The position numbers and the translations under genes were made by a program. A stretch of 30,157 nucleotides of DNA from an uncultured Lachnospiraceae bacterium. GTDB taxonomy: Bacteria; Bacillota; Clostridia; Lachnospirales; Lachnospiraceae. The notes beneath the pieces were generated by a model. That model had not been told where the DNA came from. It did no database searches and worked only from the letters and a program-made list of their open reading frames with translations. Positions 8,647-15,673 of this stretch are shown here, one piece after another. Every line of letters starts with the position of its first letter. Position 1 is the first letter of the stretch. The stretch lies in the NCBI GenBank assembly GCA_948468325.1, contig CAOKHR010000003.1:1-30157 (forward strand), in the 5' to 3' direction.

Positions 8647-8745
8647 ATCATTGCAATCTTTTTGTTGAAATTATTTGAAGAGCTAAAGAATGAATTTATT
8701 GAAATTTTAACTTTAGTGTCCGTTTTTCTTTTTTTCAAACGTTAT

Positions 8746-8751
8746 TATAAT
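8746..8751 (+). promoter_or_regulatory. Likely -10 box of the ECF sigma operon
   Basis: TATAAT 35 bp before the sigma-factor start, with no good -35 hexamer at the expected distance (the spacer is a T-rich run). It may be a weak vegetative promoter or one needing an activator. Confidence 0.4.
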
Positions 8752-8786
8752 AAGAAGTGCCAAAACACCATGGAAGGAGGACTGGT

Positions 8787-9284
8787 ATGAAGCTGTTACC
8801 TAAAATTGCCAAAGGAGATCTTTATGCACTGGAGTTATTGTACGAGCAGCAGAAAATCAAAGTTTACCGTTTGATTTTGTCGATCACAGGAGATTCTTTC
8901 CTGGCAGAGGATGTTACACAGGAAACATTTTTACGCGTTCAAAACCAGGCGCAGTCTTATCGCAAAGATATAAGTGAGACGGCATGGATTGCAGCCATAG
9001 CCCGTAACCTGGCTTATGACAGTCTCAGACGGCGCAGATATGAAACTGTCGGTATGGAGACAATTCCTGATAATGCTTTTACTGTACAAAATGTAGACGA
9101 GCAGTCAAATGTTGAATTTCTTGATTTGATAAAAGAATTATCACAGCAGGAAAAAGACGTTATCTGCCTGCGCATTGTGGCAGATCTGTCCTGGAAAGAA
9201 ATTGGGCAGATAACCGGACAGAGCGCAGATGCCAGCCGTAAACGCTATACGCGTTCCCTGGAAAAACTGCGCAGTCACATGTAA
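8787..9284 (+). CDS. ECF-family RNA polymerase sigma factor
   Basis: A 165-residue sigma-70 family protein of extracytoplasmic-function type. Region 2 covers residues about 10-80: LYEQQKIKVYRLILSITGD, then the core-binding AEDVTQETFLRV and the -10-recognition stretch with AWIAAIARNLAYDSLRRRR. Region 4 is at about 110-160 (ELSQQEKDVICLRIVADLSW, then KEIGQITGQSADASRKRYTRS), the helix-turn-helix that reads the -35 box. The start ATG at 8787 follows GGAAGGAGG with ideal spacing; an ATG 30 bp earlier has no ribosome site. The next gene, 37 bp downstream, encodes a single-pass membrane protein with a large outer domain, the usual layout of a sigma/anti-sigma pair. The signal it responds to cannot be read from sequence. 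Confidence 0.92.
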   Translation: MKLLPKIAKGDLYALELLYEQQKIKVYRLILSITGDSFLAEDVTQETFLRVQNQAQSYRKDISETAWIAAIARNLAYDSLRRRRYETVGMETIPDNAFTVQNVDEQSNVEFLDLIKELSQQEKDVICLRIVADLSWKEIGQITGQSADASRKRYTRSLEKLRSHM

Positions 9285-9321
9285 TTAAAATGTTATATTA
9301 ATTTTTGGCAAAGGAGTGTAT

Positions 9322-10878
9322 ATGATCAGATTTCATAAATTCAATAGTATAGAAGTAAAGCTGCGGCAAACTGCCGATTTTATGCCGGAACCAACAAAGG
9401 GGCTTCCCATATCAGATGCTATGGAGGAAAGACAAAAAGACCGCAGAAATACAGCGCCTCATAAACAACGGCATGTGCCGGACTGGAGAACTGCCGTGAT
9501 AGTTTTAGTTATTCTGGCGGCAGGCAGTACGACGGTTCTTGCGGCAAGCCCTAAGCTTAGAGCTGCAATAGCACAATTTTTTTCATTTGGCACAGTTGAA
9601 GAAATTCCTGTAGACGAACTGGAAGAGGATATGGAGGAACAGACAAAAGGCAGTCTGACACTTATACAGGATGTTACGCTGGATCCGCATTTTTCTGCTG
9701 CTTATGCAAGCAGTTCCGAGTCCCTTAGTCTGTTAACAACATCTTCCGGCATGCCGTTGTTTTGTACGCAGTCAGAAAAAGGCGAAACGGTATATTATAG
9801 TTTTGCCGGAGGAATTTTAAAAGAGCTTGCACTTGACACCCACCGGCTGACGGCGCTGGTGCAGCCTGATAAGCTGCCGGGCATTATGTCTTACGGAGGT
9901 GAGGCCGCGGATTACAGCAATCTGGTGCTTCCTCCTGTGGAGCTCACTATATCCTGGAAACAATACGGGTCAGAGATTCTCATTGATGACCTGGAAAGTA
10001 CGGAGCGGTTCAGCATCGGAGATATACATGACGGACAATGTTATTTTAAAACTTTAAGAGGACAAAGCGAAATAGTTGAGGTGTGTTTCATTTTAGACGG
10101 ACAGCTTACCGGATACGAATATCCTTTCCTGCTCAATCTGACAACGGGCGAGGTGTCGGATCCACTGTCAGATATTGATTTTTCTGCATGGCCCTGTATT
10201 ACGGAACTTTCCATTGACGGCAATCTTCATACGGCCACCGCAATGGCAGGCAGCAGCCATAATGATTTACAGAAAATTACAATTGACTTAATTACGGGGA
10301 AGATTACGGCCGCGCCGAAATTTTCCGGCAAAGTACCCGCAGATAATTATATCCTTTCATTTCCCGTAGGCAGCAGAAAACTGTTTTATACTACCGGGAC
10401 AGAGGAAAGCAGCAGCGGATACATCTATGATGCAGAAACAGAGAAATCCACACTCCTGTTTACGGACACAGCAGCATACTCCATGTGGGGAGAAGTTCCG
10501 GTTTCGCGTTATTGGGAAGACATTGGTTATGGATATATCATATATTTTGAAAACGATTCCGTGTCGCTTATTAATCTAAATGAGGGCGGATTAAAAACAA
10601 AACTGGAAGGCATTCCTGTGAGCCGCAATGTCAGTTTCTTTATGAATGATGAAAGCACAATACTCAGTATTTCCATTCGGGAGGAGGACTCATTTAATAC
10701 AGAGAAACTCTGTCTGCTCAACTTAAAGACGATGAAAGCATGGTACTTTGAAAGAAATCTTCCGTCCGAAACAGTGGAATGGACGAATTACTGGAACAGT
10801 GAATACGAATATGTTATAGAAGCGCAAAACGAAGTGACCCAAACAAATTATATATATTTATATCAATATACACCATAA
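9322..10878 (+). CDS. Putative membrane anti-sigma factor with large extracytoplasmic beta-rich domain
   Basis: A 518-residue single-pass membrane protein. Residues 1-54 are hydrophilic and basic, probably cytoplasmic and able to hold the sigma factor; residues about 56-78 (starting AVIVLVILAAGS) form the membrane helix; the remaining 440 residues are outside. The outer part is rich in short beta strands with repeated patterns such as 'FLLNLTTGEVSD', 'IYDAETEKSTLL', 'LCLLNLKTMKAW', which suggests a propeller. I do not recognise a named family; the order sigma gene - membrane protein and the topology suggest an anti-sigma or co-sensor. The frame has a GTG at 9316 but AAAGGAG overlaps it and fits the ATG at 9322. 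No clear terminator follows. Confidence 0.7.
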   Translation: MIRFHKFNSIEVKLRQTADFMPEPTKGLPISDAMEERQKDRRNTAPHKQRHVPDWRTAVIVLVILAAGSTTVLAASPKLRAAIAQFFSFGTVEEIPVDELEEDMEEQTKGSLTLIQDVTLDPHFSAAYASSSESLSLLTTSSGMPLFCTQSEKGETVYYSFAGGILKELALDTHRLTALVQPDKLPGIMSYGGEAADYSNLVLPPVELTISWKQYGSEILIDDLESTERFSIGDIHDGQCYFKTLRGQSEIVEVCFILDGQLTGYEYPFLLNLTTGEVSDPLSDIDFSAWPCITELSIDGNLHTATAMAGSSHNDLQKITIDLITGKITAAPKFSGKVPADNYILSFPVGSRKLFYTTGTEESSSGYIYDAETEKSTLLFTDTAAYSMWGEVPVSRYWEDIGYGYIIYFENDSVSLINLNEGGLKTKLEGIPVSRNVSFFMNDESTILSISIREEDSFNTEKLCLLNLKTMKAWYFERNLPSETVEWTNYWNSEYEYVIEAQNEVTQTNYIYLYQYTP

Positions 10879-11038
10879 AAATAACTTATCACGCAGGTTC
10901 AATTAAAATATGAAAAAATTACATGTTCCATTGGTATGGAATTTGCAAATTACAGGAAAAAGAGAGGAGGGGAAGTGCCATATCAGGAAGGAATACATTT
11001 TCCGCATTATGCGGGGTATGACATAGAAATATCCTGGC

Positions 11039-11290
11039 ATGTTTGTCGGATTTCCCGAACAGAGCTCAGATGTGCGTCTGGCACAGTATGAAGCAGGCCC
11101 GCGCAAACCGAAAGCAGACCTGGCGGCTGCACTGGCACAGGCTCTTGATGTTGCGCCGCAGGCTCTTAACGTACCTGACACTTTGCAGCAGCGGGAAGAA
11201 AAACCCTCCGGGGAGCCGGATGATACTTTCATTCGGGCATCTGCGGACAAAACTGACGGGCAGCCAGTAAGTGAAGGAGAAGAGCATTGA
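11039..11290 (+). pseudogene. Truncated XRE/HTH regulator fragment
   Basis: The stretch VGFPEQSSDVRLAQYEAGPR through ALAQALDVAPQALNVPD (about 11045-11185) looks like the second half of a Cro/C1-type helix-turn-helix domain plus linker. The beginning of the HTH is missing: the same frame is closed by a TAG at 11024 and there is no ribosome site before the ATG at 11039. After LNVPD the sequence (TLQQREEKPSGEPDD...) does not look like the rest of such a regulator. The frame ends exactly on the start of the acetyltransferase gene (TTGA overlap). I read it as a remnant of a larger gene, although an expressed short protein cannot be excluded. Confidence 0.6.
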
Positions 11291-11799
11291 TTATCAGACA
11301 AGAACAATCCAGTGATTATAATACCGTATACCAGACGGTAAAATCTGCTTTTAAAAATGCTGAACATAGCGATGGAAATGAACAGGAACTTGTTGCCGCT
11401 TTACGCAGCAGCAAGGCATTTGTTCCGGAATTATCGCTGGTTGCGGTGTGCAATGGCAGCATTGCAGGACATATTCTTTTTACCAAAGCAACTGTAAGCG
11501 AAAGAGTCGTGCTTGCACTTGCGCCGCTTTCTGTTTTGCCCGCATATCAACGTCAGGGCATAGGACAGGCATTAATAGCAGAGGGGCATCGAATAGCACG
11601 GGAATCAGGCTATGAATATTCCATTGTCCTTGGATATCCACAATACTACGCAAAAGCAGGATACCGCCCTGCAAGCCTATTTGGAATAAAAGCCCCGTTT
11701 GAAGTGCCAGATGATAATTTTATGGCAATCAGGTTAAAGCCAGCAGCTGAACAACTTAATGGCATCGTAAAATACGATTCCGCATTTGGAATTATGTGA
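11287..11799 (+). CDS. GNAT-family N-acetyltransferase
   Basis: A 170-residue protein of the GNAT fold, which moves an acetyl group from acetyl-CoA to an amine. The acetyl-CoA-binding segment is visible as LSVLPAYQRQGIGQALIAEG (residues about 78-97; R/Q-x-x-G-x-G/A pattern). The C-terminal part with VLGYPQYYAKAGYRPAS is like the YhbS subgroup. The start is TTG at 11287 with GAAGGAG nine bases upstream; its TTGA overlaps the stop of the XRE fragment, pointing to translational coupling in the ancestral operon. The substrate is not predictable. Confidence 0.88.
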   Translation: MIIRQEQSSDYNTVYQTVKSAFKNAEHSDGNEQELVAALRSSKAFVPELSLVAVCNGSIAGHILFTKATVSERVVLALAPLSVLPAYQRQGIGQALIAEGHRIARESGYEYSIVLGYPQYYAKAGYRPASLFGIKAPFEVPDDNFMAIRLKPAAEQLNGIVKYDSAFGIM

Positions 11800-11979
11800 G
11801 AAACAGACATAAATAACGGACACAGTAAAATGAGCGCATAGAAAGAAGAGGGAATTTTGATTATCTTATAGTTTGTAAGGTTTGGTAATCTGCCGTCTTT
11901 ATTCCCGCCGATACACTAAGCAAAACATATTTCTGTATAGGATGATTTCATATGCAGAGTTCGGCTTAATGCGTTTAAG

Positions 11980-12052
11980 TGGAGCATACGGGATTCGAAC
12001 CCGTGGCCTCAACAATGCGAATGTTGCGCGCTCCCAACTGCGCCAATGCCCC
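11980..12052 (-). tRNA. tRNA-Ala (anticodon CGC)
   Basis: On the minus strand, 73 nt fold into a full cloverleaf: acceptor GGGGCAT/ATGCTCC with the G3-U70 wobble that marks alanine tRNAs, D arm GCGC/GCGC, anticodon stem CAACA/TGTTG with loop TTCGCAT (anticodon CGC, reads GCG), variable loop AGGCC and T arm ACGGG-TTCGAAT-CCCGT. The discriminator base is A73 and CCA is not encoded. It stands alone. Confidence 0.95.
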
Positions 12053-12066
12053 AAACAGATAAATGT

Positions 12067-12095
12067 ATTGTATCACATTTCATATAAGATTTCAC
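12067..12095 (-). promoter_or_regulatory. Probable promoter of tRNA-Ala
   Basis: Read on the minus strand, GTGAAA (12095-12090) and TACAAT (12072-12067) are separated by 17 bp and lie directly upstream of the tRNA, a reasonable vegetative promoter with a weak -35. Confidence 0.55.
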
Positions 12096-12248
12096 TATTT
12101 TTTTTAGTTTCTTTTAAAAAAATTTTATTATTTGACTGGCCTTTACTCCATATGCATGAGCCTGGAAGACGGAGCCAGACCGATTGAGAATACTCCTGTT
12201 TCTGCCGTATTTTTTGATATTTTTATTTCCAATTCCAGGCGTTCATGT

Positions 12249-12254
12249 TATACT
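12249..12254 (+). promoter_or_regulatory. Possible -10 box for galactokinase
   Basis: TATACT lies 55 bp before the galK start; the -35 region (TTTCCA) is poor. No operator is obvious. Confidence 0.35.
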
Positions 12255-12309
12255 GAGAAAAATGCTGGGATGTGTTTTGGCAGCATCGGAAAATGAAAGG
12301 AGAATGGGT

Positions 12310-13545
12310 ATGCCGGCAAAAGAAGTATTAGAGCGTGTATATGGGGAAAGTGAAAAAAGCGGAGAAAGATTTCAGTATTTGGCAGAGCGTTTTGCAGAAA
12401 ATTTTGGAGATGCGAAAGCAGAGTTTTTTACATCTCCGGGAAGAACCGAGATGATTGGAAATCATACAGACCACAACGGCGGTAAAATTGTGGCTGCAAG
12501 TATCAGTCTGGATACGATTGGAGCGGCTGCGCCGAACAATACAGGAAATGTCCGTATCCGCAGCGAGGGGTATGATTTGATTGATGTAGAAATTGCATCT
12601 GCTTCTTCCGTAGAGAAAAAATCGGGGACAAGGGCGCTGATTGCAGGAATGATAGAAGCAATTGGCAGGTTTGGATATGCAATAGAGGGATTTGATGCTT
12701 ATGTGACGACGGAAGTAATTGCAGCGGCAGGCGTCAGTTCGTCGGCATCATTTGAAATGCTTTTTTGCGCCATGGTAAATTCATTGTTTAACGATAATAA
12801 GATACCGCTTGGCGATTGCGCGAGAATCGGGCAGTATGCAGAAAATAATTTCTGGATGAAGTCTTCCGGACTTATGGACCAGATGGCGTGCGCAGCAGGC
12901 GGAGCAATTCTTCTGGATTTTGCGAATGATATTAAATGTGAGAAAATCAATGTATCTTTTGATGCACTGGGATACGATATGGTGATTGTTAACACAGGAA
13001 AAGGCCATGGGGATTTAAGCGAAGAATATTCTGCAGTTCCCGCAGAGATGTTTCAGGTGGCAGAAGCGCTTGGCGTTAAGCGGCTTTGTGAAAGTTCTCT
13101 GGAAGAGTTTTTAAAGAAAATGCCGGAAATTACAACCGTGATCAATAACGACCGCGCCATTATGCGGGCCCTTCATTTCTTTGAGGAGAACAGAAGGGTA
13201 GAAGAAGCGGCGGAGGCATTGGCAAAGGGCGACGGCAAAGCAGTTTTAAGCCTGTTGACGCAGTCCGGCAATTCCTCCTGGAAATGGCTGCAGAACTGTA
13301 TGTCAAAGTCAAATGAAAAAGATCAGAAAGTTGCGCTTACACTGGCTTTGACAGAACTGTATCTTGATAAAATTAAGGATGGCTGCTGCAGGATACACGG
13401 CGGCGGTTTTGCAGGCGTTATTCTTGCAGTTGTGCCAAAAGATAAAACAGACGGCTATGTTGATTACATTTCCGGTTTTGTGGGAAGAGAAAATGTATAT
13501 CCCATGCAGATCAGACAGACCGGAGCAGTAAGTCTGGGATATTAA
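12310..13545 (+). CDS. galK: Galactokinase (GHMP kinase family)
   Basis: A 411-residue GHMP kinase that phosphorylates galactose at C1, the first Leloir step. The galactokinase signature GRTEMIGNHTDHNGG is at residues 44-58, the ATP-binding motif VSSSASFE at about 141-148 (from GVSSSASF) and the third GHMP motif GGGFAGVILAVV near residue 365. The open frame extends upstream to 12184, but AAAGGAG at 12296-12302 fits the ATG at 12310 (7-nt spacing) better than the ATG at 12304. galE and galT are not adjacent, so galK is a single-gene unit closed by a terminator. The substitution of H for the usual Y in TDYN and of N for E in GEH may be a clade feature. Confidence 0.9.
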   Translation: MPAKEVLERVYGESEKSGERFQYLAERFAENFGDAKAEFFTSPGRTEMIGNHTDHNGGKIVAASISLDTIGAAAPNNTGNVRIRSEGYDLIDVEIASASSVEKKSGTRALIAGMIEAIGRFGYAIEGFDAYVTTEVIAAAGVSSSASFEMLFCAMVNSLFNDNKIPLGDCARIGQYAENNFWMKSSGLMDQMACAAGGAILLDFANDIKCEKINVSFDALGYDMVIVNTGKGHGDLSEEYSAVPAEMFQVAEALGVKRLCESSLEEFLKKMPEITTVINNDRAIMRALHFFEENRRVEEAAEALAKGDGKAVLSLLTQSGNSSWKWLQNCMSKSNEKDQKVALTLALTELYLDKIKDGCCRIHGGGFAGVILAVVPKDKTDGYVDYISGFVGRENVYPMQIRQTGAVSLGY

Positions 13546-13552
13546 TAAATAT

Positions 13553-13584
13553 AAGGGGCAGGAGGCAGTCCTGCCCTTTTACTT
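13553..13584 (+). terminator. Intrinsic terminator after galK
   Basis: AAGGGGCAGGA (13553-13563) pairs with TCCTGCCCTTT (13569-13579), 11 bp with one G-U pair and a 5-nt loop, followed by T-rich sequence. It may also stop the convergent histidine kinase transcript. Confidence 0.85.
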
Positions 13585-14858
13585 TAAAGAAGAACAAAAA
13601 ATCTGGCGCCTCCGCCCGGCGTATCTGTTATCATAATTTTTCCGTTATGGGCATCTACAATTTCTTTTGCGATGCTAAGTCCCAGTCCGAAATGATTTTT
13701 GGCGGAACGGGATTTGTCTGTACGGTAAAACCGGTCAAAAATATGAGGTTTATCTTCATCTGAAATGCCGGTGCCGTTATCTTCTACCATAATCCAGAAC
13801 AGAGACTTGCTGTAAGAGAGAGAAAGTTTTACATAACATCCCGAAGCTCCGTAGTTTAGTGCGTTTGAAATCAGAATGCCCACAACCTGCCGGATACGCT
13901 CTCCGTCACAGTTGCAGGACGGAACATTTTTTTCCGGAAGTTTAATGTGCAGCGTTATATCATGCTCTTTCGCAAGGGGCAGAAAAGATTCGAACGTATT
14001 GAGCAGCAGCGTATCTAATTCTGTCGGCTGTTTATTTAAAAGGAGCCGTCCCGTATCGGAACGGTTCAGCAGTAAAAGGTCGTCTGTCAGGGTAGACAGG
14101 CGCAGAGATTCCTCTTCAATAATTTGGAAAAAGTGGTCTTTTTTGGCGCCGTCTGCCGCTCTGGCTGCAGAAACAGCAGAACAGATGACGGCAACCGGTG
14201 TTCTGAGTTCATGGGAAGCAGCGGCAACAAAGGCTGTTTGTTTCTGTCTTGATTCAATAATTGGTGCAATTAGTTTTCCCGTAAAATAATAAGAAAAGAG
14301 AAGCAGAATCAATATCCCTGAAATATTTAAAAGCAGAAAACGTATCCGCTGCCTTTTCAACTGCTCCATAAATGATTTTTTGGAAGCAAGAATCAGGGCA
14401 GTTAAAATGCCGTTGTTTTTACGGATATTTACAATGGAAGCGAGGTAAGCCCCGTTTGCTTTGGAGGTCCAGGAAAATTCTGCGTGGGAAGCCAGGTAAC
14501 TGGAACCGCTTTTTAAATTCGTATATTTTTTCTGTGCATATGCAGCTGCTTCATCGGTCAGGGCAATTTCTTCATCGGAAAGGACAGTCCTGTTGTAGGA
14601 AATCGGGATGCCGTTGTCATATAAAGCCAGAAGAAATCCCTGTTCGGAAGATGTTTTGGAAAGCCATTCCCAGCTTAGCGTGTTTTGCTGCTCCAAACTT
14701 GAAATAAAAGAATTTACCTTGGAATTAAAGGTAAGGGAATGATTCTGGCCAAGTTCTTTTTCCGACATATACAGATAACTTACGGACATGATAATTAAAA
14801 TAGCGCCTGCAATTCCGGTGAATAAACAGGTCAGACGCCGGTGCAGTTTTTTATACAT
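13584..14858 (-). CDS. Two-component sensor histidine kinase
   Basis: A 424-residue membrane sensor kinase. A first membrane helix (LTCLFTGIAGAILIIMSV) is at about residues 9-27, an outer sensor region of roughly 135 residues follows, and a second helix starts at FLLLNISGILILLLFSYYF. The cytoplasmic part has the dimerisation histidine H216 in ASHELRTP, the N box ISNALNYG, G1 box EDNGTGIS, F box FDRFYRTD and G2 box GLGLSIAKEI, so it should be active. The ATG at 14858 overlaps the response-regulator stop (TCCCATGTATAA), which makes it a better start than the ATG at 14891. It forms an operon with the regulator upstream and probably passes phosphate to it. Confidence 0.93.
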   Translation of the reverse strand: MYKKLHRRLTCLFTGIAGAILIIMSVSYLYMSEKELGQNHSLTFNSKVNSFISSLEQQNTLSWEWLSKTSSEQGFLLALYDNGIPISYNRTVLSDEEIALTDEAAAYAQKKYTNLKSGSSYLASHAEFSWTSKANGAYLASIVNIRKNNGILTALILASKKSFMEQLKRQRIRFLLLNISGILILLLFSYYFTGKLIAPIIESRQKQTAFVAAASHELRTPVAVICSAVSAARAADGAKKDHFFQIIEEESLRLSTLTDDLLLLNRSDTGRLLLNKQPTELDTLLLNTFESFLPLAKEHDITLHIKLPEKNVPSCNCDGERIRQVVGILISNALNYGASGCYVKLSLSYSKSLFWIMVEDNGTGISDEDKPHIFDRFYRTDKSRSAKNHFGLGLSIAKEIVDAHNGKIMITDTPGGGARFFVLL

Positions 14859-15534
14859 GGGACGTATCCTCCAGATGATAGCCGATTCCACGGACTGTTT
14901 TTATGCAGACATGCCGGCTTACGGATTTTAAACGGCGGCGCACGAAATGCATATAATTGTCAAGATTTCCTTCTTCCACATCGGTATCAAGTCCCCAGAC
15001 TTTCGAAAGCAGAGTAGCGCGGGGAAGTGTCTGAGTGGGATTCTGCAGAAAAATTTCCAGCAGCGCGCCCTCTTTTCTGGAAAGCGTACAGCTTCCCAGA
15101 GGCCCCGAAAGCTGATTGGAGAGCGGTATATAGGCGAGGTCGCCGAAAGAAAGTGCGTCGGCATCCTGCCATGTCCTCGGCCTGCGGTTGATGCTGCGGA
15201 TGCGGGCAAGCAGTTCTTCAAAAGCAAACGGTTTGACAAGATAATCATCTGCACCGGAATCCAAGCCGGTAATTTTATCATTCAATTCCCCCAGGGCGGT
15301 CAGAAGAATAACAGGAGTTTCATTTCCACGGGCACGGATTTTTTTCAGAAGGGAGACGCCGTCAATTGCAGGAAGCATCCGGTCTAATAAAATCAGGTCG
15401 TGGATATTTTCTTCCATATAGTACAGCGCATCTTCGCCATTGTCGCAGGTATCTATGGTAAAACCGGCGTTTTCCAGCTGGAAAGACAGCGTTTCCAGAA
15501 GGTTTTTGTCATCTTCTACAAGAAGTATTCGCAT
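14851..15534 (-). CDS. OmpR/PhoB-family response regulator
   Basis: A 227-residue DNA-binding response regulator. The receiver domain has D8/D9, the phosphorylation site D51 in LILLDRMLP, T79 and K101 (DDYLVKPF). The C-terminal winged helix (about 130-222) ends with the typical VRRRLKS...IKTVRGIGYHL. The start ATG follows AAAGGAGG. It is first in a two-gene operon with the sensor kinase and divergent from the solute-binding-protein operon, with 139 bp between them; control of that operon is therefore likely but inferred. Confidence 0.95.
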   Translation of the reverse strand: MRILLVEDDKNLLETLSFQLENAGFTIDTCDNGEDALYYMEENIHDLILLDRMLPAIDGVSLLKKIRARGNETPVILLTALGELNDKITGLDSGADDYLVKPFAFEELLARIRSINRRPRTWQDADALSFGDLAYIPLSNQLSGPLGSCTLSRKEGALLEIFLQNPTQTLPRATLLSKVWGLDTDVEEGNLDNYMHFVRRRLKSVSRHVCIKTVRGIGYHLEDTSHV

Positions 15535-15593
15535 AAGGGCCTCCTTTTTGGTTGTTTATGGATTTTATTTTAACACGGAAAACTTTATTTAAC

Positions 15594-15609
15594 CTCTAAA
15601 ATTTTAGAG
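15594..15609. promoter_or_regulatory. 16-nt perfect palindrome between divergent operons, candidate operator
   Basis: CTCTAAAATTTTAGAG is self-complementary over its whole length and sits midway between the two-component genes and the transporter operon. Flanking AACCT/AGGTT extends the symmetry loosely. It could be a regulator site; OmpR-type regulators more often use direct repeats, so another factor is possible. Confidence 0.5.
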
Positions 15610-15673
15610 ACAAATTAAAGGTTCGTCTGGTAAGTTGTTGGGCAGATAAAAATTCAAGGAGGTTTAAGTTGCC

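Noticed and set aside
10903..11367. 154-codon minus-strand frame over the XRE fragment and acetyltransferase start
   Set aside because: Composition is that of a shadow frame and it has no ribosome site or recognisable domain.
11882..12187. 101-codon plus-strand frame
   Set aside because: It reads straight through the antisense of tRNA-Ala, which explains its motif-like piece (GIRTRGLNN), a known annotation artefact.
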